Origin: Lanius collurio
Lineage: Eukaryota > Chordata > Aves > Passeriformes > Laniidae
Direction: 5' to 3'
Assembly: GCA_020086605.1 (NCBI GenBank)
Contig: JACBWW010000004.1
Coordinates: forward strand, 29,544,561 to 29,608,560
Length of the DNA stretch: 64,000 nucleotides
Both the position numbers and the translations under genes were made by a program. Positions 1 through 11,660 of this stretch are shown here, in pieces. Below the pieces are notes generated by a model. It did not search any database. It saw nothing but the letters and a program-made list of their open reading frames with translations, and had not been told where the DNA came from. The number at the start of each line of letters is the position of its first letter. Position 1 is the first letter of the stretch.

Positions 1-889
1 AGCAGCAAAGGATGGGGAAAAACATTTCAGCAGTGTGAGGAAAACTTCCTGTCAGTGAAAGACACTTTATGTACTGCCCATGGCAGCACACAGGGTGTGT
101 TATTTACTGCTCCTGCTTCACAGACATATTATACTGCTGGTTCAGGTGCCACCATCAGAGTGCAACTTATCACCTAGTGACTCACAGCATCCTACAAATG
201 ACAGTGGCAACTCTGACATTTCTTTAGCATTCTGGTGACAGATCTGCAACTGTTACAATTAAAGACCCTAGGATTTGTTGTCAACAGTGCATTTGTGCTG
301 CAGAGCCCGTAGTTATTTGCACACAGAGGCGGGCTAAAATGGTACATAAGAAGAGAAGAGGTGGTGCAGTCATATCTCATCTTTAGCTCCTGACTTAGTT
401 AAGAAAAATACAAGTTTTCAACAGAAAACACTTATTTGAGGCAAACAAAACAAATCATGCTGTTTTGTGCTGCTGGATTTGATGCAACAAGTAGGCAGGC
501 AGGGAGCCTTTCCCTGGCTGGCTCACAGGCTCTCGGGACAGCCACCAGCCAGCCATGCTGGGTACTGATCCCAGGAGCTGGGGCACACACTGTTCCCATC
601 CTCTGGAACAGCCTGTTTATTTCTTAGCTTCTCCTTCAAGGAACAATAAAAACAAAATTTATTATTTTTTGTCTATATACAGCAAAAAAAAAAAAGTTTT
701 TACCAAAAATGCTGCACCACCTACAAGAGAAAGTATAAGCCATCCGCAAGTCTGTTCAGAAAGACTCATTCAAAAGCACCTTTACTACTGCAGCAAAATT
801 AAGTTGTTGTTGTTTGGCAGAAAGGAAAAGCCCTCACTTAGCCTAATTAGCACAGATTTCACTTATTTCAGAGTTAGCTAGACCAGAGA

Positions 890-1290
890 CAGAAGAGTTG
901 CCTGGTCCATGCCTCAGGGACTTCCAATGCATTGTTCCCTTTGTGACCATTATTTCCTAGTACTTTGTCCAGTCAAGTTTTAAATTATCCAAATGAAGGC
1001 ATTTCCACAACTTCCCATAGAGACTCCACCATGCTGTGATTTATCTTGGAGGTTTTAGCCGTCTTCCTTATATTTAGGATGAAATTAAGAAAATTTATGC
1101 TGCTAGTTCTCATTATTGTGTCCTTGGAGCACTCTTAACCATTCTCCTCCCTGTCTGAGATGTACATGCTTTAGATACTTGTAAATAGCTGTTCTCCTCC
1201 ACAGCTTTTCTTTGGCCAAAGCACACAAATTTATTTTAATCTTTATAAATTAGCCCAGGCTGCCCTTTAATCATTTATCTTCATCTCCTC
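890..1290 (-). repeat. Ancient CR1-like LINE remnant
   Basis: The plus strand reads like the antisense of an old amniote CR1. It has a segment about fewer than usual matches around catttccacaacttcccat, then gatacttgtaaatagctgttctc and a ttctttggccaaa segment near 1210, in the order seen in ancient CR1 copies of reptiles and birds. It is heavily diverged, has no intact frame and has no clear ends. I rely on remembered consensus patterns, so the subfamily is not assigned. Confidence 0.45.
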
Positions 1291-4200
1291 TTGATTCTCC
1301 ATCTTTGAGGCAGTCAGAAGCAGATGGGTATCTGGGAGAGCCATAGCTCAGTGCCTGCTCTCACCAAAACCAGCAGCAGATCTGCCCTCTTTGCAGCAGG
1401 AAAGCCGAGCCTGGGCAGTGAAAACTTGCCTCTCAGCTCCGCTGTACAGCAGGTTTTCAAGAGATACTGGACTGTTACAAAGGTTAAATCAAGATTGATA
1501 CACAGAAACTCACTGTGTTGCTCACTTTTTAAGATCTCTCCACCTGTTTGCTCTGTGTCCTCAGCACAGCGAGGCTGGCACAGGGAGCACAGTGCTGACT
1601 GGCATGTGTGGAATGAAAGCAGAGATTTCCAGAGTTTCATCCAAAAAGTCAAGGTCTCCAGCTGAGATGAGGGAAATACACTGTAACACGCCCACTGCTT
1701 CTGCAGATCTGAGCACAGCAGGAGGCATGAAAAATGCACTGAGCTATGGGTTATCCTCAAGATACCTCCCACTTCACTTGGAAGGTGCCAAAACCTGTAA
1801 ATTCACCCAATTTGAATGCAGCTATCAAAAAGATTCCACACAGCGCCCTCACTCTCTACTGCCATATATCCCCACATCTCTCTTATTGACAATTTAGATA
1901 TCTTAATCCTTTGGTGTTTTTTCAGCTGCTAATTCTGCAACTGCCTTAAAAAAATAAGCCCTCGCATCCACCATGATTAATTCATTCTTCATAAGTCCAA
2001 GCTGTTTATTGCTCTTTGTTCATTTATGCACTAGCTGTTTACAGATTCTCTTTTAATATTAGCTCTGTTATTTGCTAGAGACTCGAGTCATATTTACCAT
2101 ATGGTAATTGCAGAGATGACATGGACAACAAACAGTGGAAGCTGAGCTGCTACAGCAATTACAGTAAGTGGCAGCAGTCTCCAGGCTATCTGCTGCCCCA
2201 CCTCCATTTCTTCTCTCCCCACCCTCTGACGGCTTTCCCTGTGGGCTGTATGAAGCCATATGCTATTCTGATCTCTAGAGCAAAGACAGGCGGAAATTTG
2301 TTCTTCACTACAGAATTACCAGACAGGTCGATTCACCTTTTTCCTTTCAGTTTGTGTTCCAAGTGCTGGTCAGCCCTCCCTGGCTGGCTGCCTCGCTCCA
2401 TCCTGCCAAGGGCAGGTAATCTGAAATATTGTCTGGAGCTAGACATCCTCAATACCTACATCTTGTTTCTCACCATTACAACCGTACTAACTTCCTCCTC
2501 TGCCTCACCCATAGTCTGTCTCAGTGTGCCTCAGATATTCCCCCGAAGGAGTTGCAAAGGATCACATTTCAAAGGGTGGTTAGAAGCTTAATGAAGCAGC
2601 TCCTTTTAACCCACTTGGGCAGCTGGAACCCACCGAAATCACAGATTTTCCACTGGACACCAAAACATGATTTAAAATTCCTGCAGAAAATCAAGCAGAT
2701 AACTATGAGAGGCTACTGTTGTTTTCTCCAAAGAAAGACATGAGTTTATTTCTTGATTCCTACCAGGAGCACTGGCAGATTCCACACCCAGATATCATAG
2801 GGCTAAGCCAGGTAAATTCCTGACTCGGTCCCTTAAGAAGATTCAAAAAATCAAGATTACCTATATGTGTTTGCCAGCTTGGGGGCAGGGCGTACAACAA
2901 AGCCCTTTGTTTGAAAAGGATGAGATTCTCCTGTGTCATTTCAAACATGCCTGCTATGATACTCTCCCAGTTCCCAGCAGTCAGCAAGTCTTAACTTCAA
3001 TACCAGCGCAGAACATTTGAAAACTGGATGTAGGGTGTCATGTATCAGAAGAATTTTCTAGCAACATATGTAATAATCATACTGCTGTTTCTCTCCAAAG
3101 TGAAGAAATAGTATTTTCCTGGTATTCAAAGCACTTACTTACACCAGCTTCCTCCCCTTGACCCTCCCCTCCAAAAGCCTGCTTTTACACAAAGTCATCT
3201 TAAAAATTAGAACTATCTTTCCAACCTAGTCAATCAGCATACCATAAGAGGGCTGGCATGACAGAAGAGAGACAGAGTACTTATGACCAGATTTTTCTCT
3301 GGCGTAAATCAGCATAGGTCCATTGAGCCCAAGTCAGCAGAGCCAGATTATTCTATTGAAAGAGTTGCCTGAGAAACTTTGGCAACATTTCATACAACAG
3401 AAACCTCCAAAAGGAAACCTTCATCTATTCCTTCTTCACAACCCACATCACACACAGCAGCTGAAGGGCATCTTTCTACTTTCTCCATACAACTACATTC
3501 CTGTCCATCCTGCCCTGGTTCCTGCCTCCTCCCAATAGTCCATGCTGGCCCCAAATCGGCTACAACTAGTCCTGCCAACAGGAGCAGCAGCTGAGTCATG
3601 GGAGATGACCACTTCAGCCAAATGCACTGAAACCAGACAAGAGAAGGAGAAAATTCTCCTTCCCCCCACAATCCCTGGCTGCAGCACACAAGGCTTGGAG
3701 TCTCTCTCCTCCACCATGTGCCTAGTGTCACCTTGGATCAGCACATGAGGTGCCATATCCTGGAGGTAAAATGACAGGAGTCACTGGCCTAATGTATGTG
3801 CTTGAATAACATACTCATCCCACGCAGCACTCTCTGTATAATCTATTTAAAATACCAGGGCAAAAAGAGGACAGCTTCTACCCTGCCACTGAGGGGCACA
3901 GCCTCCATTATGGGTGCTACTAGTCCCATATCTCCATCAGTTTTAGCTAGGAGCTTGAGTCCCCTACAGGGACAGCAGAAATTATCTTTTCATCCTTTTC
4001 TGCAAAGAGAAGATTAAAACTGAGAGGTGTTTAACTTGCTTTCAGGTCCAAATCTCTCCTAAGACCCTGCTATAGCAAGAAAATTGCAGTGTCCCACTCT
4101 TAATGCAAGTTCCAGTGAAGGACTGACTTGAGCAAGAGCTGAGGCAGGAATAACAGCCTGTTTCCACACCCCTGCTCAAGACTCATGCCCTATCTGTCCC

Positions 4201-7200
4201 GCCTCAGCCCAGAAAGACTCTCATGCCCACCCATACTTCTGTGGTGGTGTCCTGAACCCAGCTCTTCCTAACATTGCTGATGACAGCAGCTCCTGTCATC
4301 CGGAAAACCTGTCAAAATCTTGGCAAAATGCCTTACCAAAACAGAAGCAACAGTCCCCCAACAACAGCAAGTGAGGAGCAATGGGACAGGAAGAGTGTTA
4401 TCTCAGGTAGAGCCACCATTAATGTTGCATTCAGGTCAGTGACATGAACAGGTAAAAGAACAAGCACAAAAGATCTTTGACAAAATGATGGTCATTTTTC
4501 CAGACAAAGCCTTGAAATGAATCCATTTTGCAGTGTGAGTTCAGTGAGCAGACAAATGAATAAAGGTGGGTACTCAATGAATTTGAGACCTGTATCAAAA
4601 CAACTCTCCACTCAGCAGACATCATTCCTTTGGCCATTCTCCCTAACCTCTGGCCTCTGCAGATACATATAGAAACACTTCTGGATCATCCCCACGACCC
4701 CTCCTCCCACAGCACCCTTGTGGTCCTTCCCAAATCCAGCTAGCAAGACCATGGCCCTTTGTCTGGGGTGTCTGCAGCAAGCCCACAATACCTGGTAGCT
4801 GTTGGCTCCCACACAGATATTTACAAATTGTGACCAAACCATCTCTTCATGCTCTCTTTGCAACAGTAAGTGCATGAGGTTTCTGGAATACTGTACAACC
4901 CAACATAAGTCCCATGTCCCTTCCCCTCAGCCTTCTTTGGGAAATTAGCTTTGGTCTGAGGGACAGAGGTGGTCAACCAAGCCAAAAAAAAAGCTCAAGG
5001 CCAACACCAAGAGAAAGCTCACAGACTCAGGGTATTTTATCTAGCAAGCACTGGAAACTTCTTTAACTCTATGCTGTGCATTTGCACAATCTGCAGAAGA
5101 CAATGCTGTAAGAGATAAATGAAATACTCTAAGACTCAGGAAAAACTTATGTGCAGAGAACACTGAAAATACCCATAGATCCACAGGACAGGATGCATCC
5201 CTTCTCTTGTTCCAGCGTATATTTCAGCCTCACCCTTGTTAGTGAAAACTGCTAATGTGTGTGTGCAGCAAAAGCTGGAAAAGCCCTTCTTAACTCAGTA
5301 TCTGCACCCTGCCTGGGTCAACTTCTTGCTTTGTCCCAGCAGCCAAGCTCACACGGACCTGAGAGAAGACAGGCATGGAGGATACGTGGCAGATGGAACT
5401 TGTGAGCGATGCTGTTAGAACACTGGGAAGCTAGAAGGCATGGAGTTGTTGAGGGAAGTCTGGAGTTGGGGCAGTTACCGAGAATCACGAAGAAATCCAT
5501 ATATTTAAAAAAAGGAAAAGCAGAGGCAGGAAAAGACCATGGCTGGGGGAAAGAGGGATGTGTGTGACTCACTAGGATGCACAAAGCAGCAAGGAGATGG
5601 ATCTAGACAGGCAGCAGGCAAGCCAGCAGGGTTTTGGGAGTGACGTAGGTGCACCAAGTGCAGCAGAGCATCTTCTCACCTTCAGTCTCCTGGTGTGATT
5701 CCCCAGAGGGGAGGCAGCTCCATCACACTCTGAAGGTTAAGCTGTGCCTTCTGCCTGGCACAAGAGCACACTGCAGCCAATGGGTAAAACTGCCTACCTA
5801 CTTAAAAGCAAACCCCAACACTGCCAGGAGGGACAGGCTTTATTTTTAGCTGGGACACCAGCAGGGTCACTGCTGGTGCTGCATTCCCCCATGGAAGCCA
5901 GGGTTTCATGAAGTGTGCTGTGTGCGCAGGGTCACTGCGGGGGAAACATCTGTCAGGTCAGCTTTGGGGAGATGGATTATTTAAGTTAAGAGAAGAGGAA
6001 ACATTTACTCGAAGAAGTGAACCTGAAACGACTCTGGAAGGTTAAAATGAAAGGAAAAAATGAGGCTTAAAGAGTCAGAGTGGGTGATAATTTATGAGAG
6101 GTCAATGTCTAGTGCACCCATCTCCAAAACACTTATACAGGAGAATTCCCCCTCATGGCTAACTCCAGCAGCATTCCCTCTGCCTGCCTCCTATCACCCA
6201 AGCTTTAAAAGGCTCATTCTTGTCTAGGGGCTGCCAAAACAAAAGCAGCAGCAAGTCATTATCCCTCATCAGAATCCTTCATAAAGGAGAAGTACACAGA
6301 GACCCACCTTGCCTTGCACCTTGGCAGACAACAACACTGAGAGCTCCACCTCACTCTGGTCCCTGGGTGCTCACACGGGGCTCTGGCTAGCACCGAGGCC
6401 AGCAGCCTCCCCAGGACTCTCACACTGGCCAAGTGCAGCATCCACAGTGAGCCCGCGGCAGTCCCATGAGGACAAGGAGGACACAAGCAGGTCCTCCCTT
6501 GCTAGTGGGTTCCATGGGTGCAAACCTAATAAAACAGTTGGCACTGCTCCCAGTTGCACTGCCAGGGTACGCAGTCTGGAGGTTTCAACATGGAGAGATT
6601 GCTGTTGATGGTGCTGAGTGCTAGTGTGAAGCTTTCAAGGGACTTGAAAGAATTTAGAGCAGAGGGGAAGTTCTCATTTTATCCTCTTCTTGAAAAACCT
6701 GAGTCCATTTGGGATGTTGCATCTGAGAAATAGCTTGGCCTAGACCCTCTGAATTTTTTTTTAATCAGGATCAACCCCTGTGCATGTTCTTGGGAAGATT
6801 TTATATTAAAAAAAAAAATTTTCCTGCTTTTTGTGCCTCTTAATAGGTTAAGAGGTGCTTTGCAGACCCCATCACTATTAAATTCTTTGCAACTAATTTG
6901 CATTCAGTACTTTCCATTTCATCAAGCACAGACTTCAAGGCTGAACCAACTCCAAGCCTTAACTGCTGCAGGCAATTCAGGCAGCAGCTTCACAGGTGGA
7001 AGCAGGGCTTCTTAAGCCAACCTGAACATTTTCCACCTCTGGTCATTTGTTACCACTCTGCTCTAGCTCTCCCCGTGTTATTGGCATAACTGTTTCCATG
7101 GCTAGGGTGTGAATAAGGACCAGGAATCTGCCTGGCAGAAAACCAAGCTGAACCCACCACCTGGGCACACGTGCCACTGTGCCAGTATCCTGCAAGGGTG

Positions 7201-8637
7201 GGACAAGAGCAGAAACAAGCAGCCAGGGTGGGAAAGCTGTAGAAAACAAGGTCCAGATGACAAGTGTGGTAAGTGCATTAGCTGTATGGGCAGAGGTAGG
7301 TTTGCCTCTTGCAGCAGTGAATCCTGTAACACCTCCTGGACCATGGAACAGCCTTGTCCTGCAATACACAGCAGAGACATATCTCTGTCTCAGTTTTTCC
7401 CAACTAACATGCATGTTCAAGAGTCATTGCATAATCCCAATAAAAACCAGAGAAGAGGATAAAGGTGCTTATTAAGGTGAACTTGAAGCTCAACATCAAG
7501 ATACTGCTTCCCAAAAAGGAAGGCCTCCCTCAAGGTGGTAAACCAAGACATCCATGTCTTAATGACCCAAGACAAATCTTCCTGGCAGTAAACAGTATGG
7601 AGAGCAAAAGAACAAGTTCTTCCACAGAGCATTATTCCAAGTATCCTCACCACTGCACGGCAGATGCAGTGCTGCCTTCGCTAATTTGTGTGCGGCGAGC
7701 TCTGGCACTGGGGCACTGGTGGATTTCACAGCCTGCCTGGCCCCTGGTCAGGGAGACAGACTCTCTCCTAGCACTGCTTGCATTGAGGGGAGCTAGGACA
7801 CATCCAGAGTGAGTGGCAGCCTGGCTGCAGAGTGAGGTGCAGACATGCTCTAACCCTCCCTTGCTTCTGCCCCTACTCTGGGCATGGAAATGAGCTTTCA
7901 CCAGCATGCAGCATATGAACACACTGGGAGGGCACCTTGTGTTGTCGGCACTGGAGTCCCACGTTCATTCCTGGATTTGTCACCTTCAACACAACCTCAG
8001 CAGTCAGATCTAAGTGCCCTCTTGCAGGTACATCCCTGCATCACTACACTTCTTTTGATTAAAACTGTATTCTGCGATGCTGCTGTTTGCTTTGAGACAG
8101 CCTCCAAGTACCAGCCTAGGAGAGAGGAGATGAAAAGCAATGCCAGTGCAGTCTCATCTGTCTATAGTTTCTAAAACTCTTTGGCACCTCGCTGGTTGCA
8201 AAACATGCCCAGCAGCATAGGATATTTAGTATTTCTGATTGTTCTTGACCTGGCTGTCTCTGCTGCTGTCCTGAGTTAGGAGGCTTAGGTAAAAAGACAG
8301 CAGAGTACAGGAAGGCAGCAAACAGAGCAAGCTCAGTTTTGTAGCCTTGAAATAATCTGCTAGTGAATGGAAACAGAAGCTTCTCCCTAAATCTGAGTGC
8401 TCTAGAAGAGCTCCCTGTTTTATTATGATGGAAAATCCTCATTGGAGTGTTTCGTTAGAAAACAAGCTATCATAAAAGAAATGTTAAGAGCCCTAAGCTC
8501 CCTTCTCTCCCATGATGTCAACTGTCAGAGACATCAGTGACAGCTCAGCTGTGTGATCAAAGGCTCCAGCAAGCGGATTTAAAGACAGAATTACCAGAAA
8601 ATTGAGAGTTGAAGGAGCATGGGGGCATGATCATCAC

Positions 8638-8647
8638 CTATTTATAA
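8638..8647. promoter_or_regulatory. Perfect MEF2-type binding motif
   Basis: The ten bases ctatttataa match the MEF2 consensus (YTA, four A/T, TAR) without mismatch. The flanking 100 bases are not an obvious repeat. Function is not shown by sequence alone. The site would be of interest if the neighbouring gene is the brain- and muscle-expressed exchanger SLC8A3. Confidence 0.3.
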
Positions 8648-9277
8648 ATGTGACTTATGGGGCGAACTAATTACTTTATGATGCTGTACTGCAGGAACAA
8701 TCGCACTTGGGTCTCATTGTGACACTGACAAGATGGTGTGGTGGTGCTGCCTTCAGAATGGCATGACACATCCCTGCTCCTCAGGCTTTGTTATTCCTGC
8801 AAAACCCTGTGACAGAAGTGCCTCGTGGGGAGGTTGGGAGGCCATCATGCTGAACTTCATGCAGTCACATCTGTAATGGCCCTCAACCACAGCTTGCAGC
8901 TTAAAGCATTAAGGCAGAGAGGAAGAAGAGGAGCCATCTACAGTCTATACCATGTTAGTCCTCAAGCAGCCCAGAAGCCCACTGAAGCTGCAGGAGATGT
9001 AAGGTGGCTCCTGGATCTCATTCTGCAGGTAAGCAGGGGCATGAGCTGCAGCTCCTCTCCAGCCCCAAACCCCACAGGTAACCCCATGTCACTGAAATCA
9101 GCAGATTCGGGACCATGAGCTCAGCAGCACAGGTGTTTTAAAGGTTCCCCGAGAACAGCTTATCATCTCATGTATCTCTCAATGCATGAAACTCTTCAGG
9201 ACAAAGACTGTAATTTACTAGACATCTGTATGGCGCTTGGAAACATGGGCCCCCAACCAGGCTGATGCCTTTAGGAG

Positions 9278-9298
9278 TTACCGTTATCTAAACGGTAA
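9278..9298. other. Perfect 8-bp inverted repeat
   Basis: ttaccgtt (9278-9285) and aacggtaa (9291-9298) are perfect reverse complements separated by five bases. The CG inside each arm makes the pair less likely by chance in CpG-depleted DNA. Role unknown. Confidence 0.6.
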
Positions 9299-10556
9299 AT
9301 CAACAATAGCATTAATCTATGCCACAATACCTCAACACAGTGGGTGATGGTAGATGGAGCATCACAACTATCAATTTCCTGGCTTCAGAGACTTTTTTTC
9401 CCTATTAAGAAGATGTTTTTGTCATAGTAATTTAATTTCTTTCACTTTTTTTAAAATATAGAATTAGCTATTACTGCCTGGTTTATAAAAAAAAAAAATG
9501 TCCAGCAATCAAAGCCATCTTTTTAACTGTGAAGCACATGAAAGGCATCTGAAACATGACAACAACAAAGAACAAGGAACTATTTGTCAATGCCACTTGG
9601 TCATTGGGGAAGCTTAGGGGAGGAGACTGGTGCTGTTTGTTTAAAACAAGCAAACAAAACCCTGACAGACAGACCATTTATCCATATAGTGCTTCACTTC
9701 AAAATATTGGTGAAGGGAATACATCTTCACTTGGTTTCTAATAAAAGTGCTGACACACGCTGTTGTGGCCTTGCCCTGCCTTGGGGATGGAGGATGCCTC
9801 TCACAGGAAAGACACGCTGAAAATAAGGGATCGGGCACAACACAGCAGCAGGTCAGCCTAGGCCCTTAGCAATCTCTCTATCTGTCCAACCTGCAACACC
9901 ATAGCATCTGCCAAGATCATATCAGTCTCTTCTGACTTCAAACCTATCAGTTTCAGGGGAAAGCAGAGAAAGCAGGAAGGGTGGATTCATCCCTGGGTAC
10001 CTCTTTCCTTCCTCCAAGCCAGCGAAGCTAAGGAACAGTGCCCTGAGCATCCTAAGATTGCCATGCAGAACAACTCTCCATGACTCCCAACAACACAGTC
10101 TGCTCCAGTCTGACTGGATCAGACAGGGCAGCTCCTGCCCTACACTGGCCCAGCAAGAGCCTATGGAGCACAGAATGGTACATTACCCAGGCTGTGCTTG
10201 GTACTGCTCCACATAAGCTCTCCTGTTCTGGGTGCTAGTGTTGAAGACTGTTTCCCACACTGCCCAGGGCAACAGAAAGGACTATCCCACCTGATGATGG
10301 CACCTACCATCCCAGGTGCCACCCTGTCAGGCGGCAGCTTTGCAGAGCAAGAGCAAAATCTCTGTAAGAACAAGTGCAACACAGAGAGGCATTGGGATGC
10401 CTACAAATCTACCTTCCCTCTCACCCACTAGTTTTTGCAACCACGTCCTTACCAAGTCCCCACACAGGAAGCGAAATACTATTAATGATACAAATGAGAC
10501 CCGGGACCTGAAATGTGCCTAAGCAGTACACTGGAGGTATGCAAAACCAGAAGCAC

Positions 10557-10936
10557 NNNNNNNNNNNNNNNNNNNNNNNNNNNNNNNNNNNNNNNNNNNN
10601 NNNNNNNNNNNNNNNNNNNNNNNNNNNNNNNNNNNNNNNNNNNNNNNNNNNNNNNNNNNNNNNNNNNNNNNNNNNNNNNNNNNNNNNNNNNNNNNNNNNN
10701 NNNNNNNNNNNNNNNNNNNNNNNNNNNNNNNNNNNNNNNNNNNNNNNNNNNNNNNNNNNNNNNNNNNNNNNNNNNNNNNNNNNNNNNNNNNNNNNNNNNN
10801 NNNNNNNNNNNNNNNNNNNNNNNNNNNNNNNNNNNNNNNNNNNNNNNNNNNNNNNNNNNNNNNNNNNNNNNNNNNNNNNNNNNNNNNNNNNNNNNNNNNN
10901 NNNNNNNNNNNNNNNNNNNNNNNNNNNNNNNNNNNN
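10557..10936. other. Assembly gap (380 N)
   Basis: This is an unresolved run of N flanked on the right by 12 consecutive G and then a CpG-rich block. Any open frame crossing it is an artefact of translating N. The likely missing sequence is the most GC-rich part of a promoter or first exon. Confidence 0.99.
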
Positions 10937-11660
10937 GGGGGGGGGGGGTGGGCTTCGCTGGCTCCCCAACACAAATCCTTCCGGTTCCTAAAGGGAGCTC
11001 ATCGCATCTCCCGGTGATTCACCGACGATGCGTGCGGGTACGGGGGGGTTCGCCTTTGCATGTCAGTCCAAGTTGCCTCGCTCGCTACAAAACCTGTGCT
11101 CCCTTTTGCAGCTGTCAGGGAGAGCGGGGAGGTGCATCTGGAAAAGGAGGTGGGGGTGGAGGTAAAATGTTGATAAATCCACCAGCCTTGATCTTCAGCT
11201 CCGTGCGGTGGAGTTTGGGGAGGGAAGGGAGATCTGGCGAAGAGGGAGGAGGGCGAGGAGGACGGAGATGAATGGGGGTCGAGGGAGGGGGAAAGAGAAA
11301 ATGGATTGTACCCCAGATTGCCACTGAATCTGCTGGGCTTCCCCCGCTCCCGCGCTCACACCATCGGGGCTCGGTGCAGGCTTCCCAGCATTACGGTGCA
11401 CGGCAAAGCGCTGAGCCTGATTTCTGGGAGCCAGCGAGGTTTGCACAACTGCAGCAAGAAGCCAAATCAAAAAGCCAATCTGCGAGCCTCCAAACTCCAC
11501 GTCACCTATCAGCTGGGAGCGAGCGCTGCAACAGAATTACAAGCCATGCATATTTATTCCTCCGAATCCAGGGGGGGATTTTCAGATCGTTTAAAGCGAG
11601 GCACGGTGAAACCAAGGCAAACCCTTTCCAAAATAAATAAAGGCAGAGCACGTCTTGCAT
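10937..11660. promoter_or_regulatory. CpG-island promoter / first-exon region, possibly of SLC8A3 on the minus strand
   Basis: This is the most CpG-rich and GC-rich stretch in the window. It contains many CG dinucleotides, GC-box-like and purine-rich tracts, a CCAAT box at 11475-11479 and a CRE-like TGACGTGG (minus strand, 11505-11498). A gap cuts it off on the left. Such islands mark vertebrate promoters and first exons. In mammals the gene downstream of COX16 in the same orientation is SLC8A3, with its 5-prime end facing COX16 and a noncoding first exon before a very large coding exon. The island position and the absence of that large exon to its left within the window fit this model. The gene identity is therefore an inference from gene order, not from homology. 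Open frames here (for example minus 11195-11500) lack an ATG and look like UTR or promoter sequence. Confidence 0.55.

Larger units (their letters stand above)
1..10556. other. Noncoding region, possibly first intron of SLC8A3
   Basis: I found no exon with convincing splice sites or recognisable protein here on either strand. The region holds an ancient CR1-like remnant (about 890-1290), a perfect MEF2-type motif (8638-8647) and a short inverted repeat (9278-9298). If the CpG island at 10.9-11.7 kb is a minus-strand promoter, this stretch would be the transcribed first intron. That placement is an inference only. Confidence 0.4.

Noticed and set aside
10421..11271. Open frames of 150-250 codons crossing 10557-10936
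   Set aside because: They are made of translated N; only short real ends exist on each side.
11195..11500. Minus-strand frame with a signal-peptide-like hydrophobic start in the CpG island
   Set aside because: There is no ATG; it opens with GTG after upstream non-ATG codons, and the composition is what GC-rich UTR or promoter DNA gives by chance.
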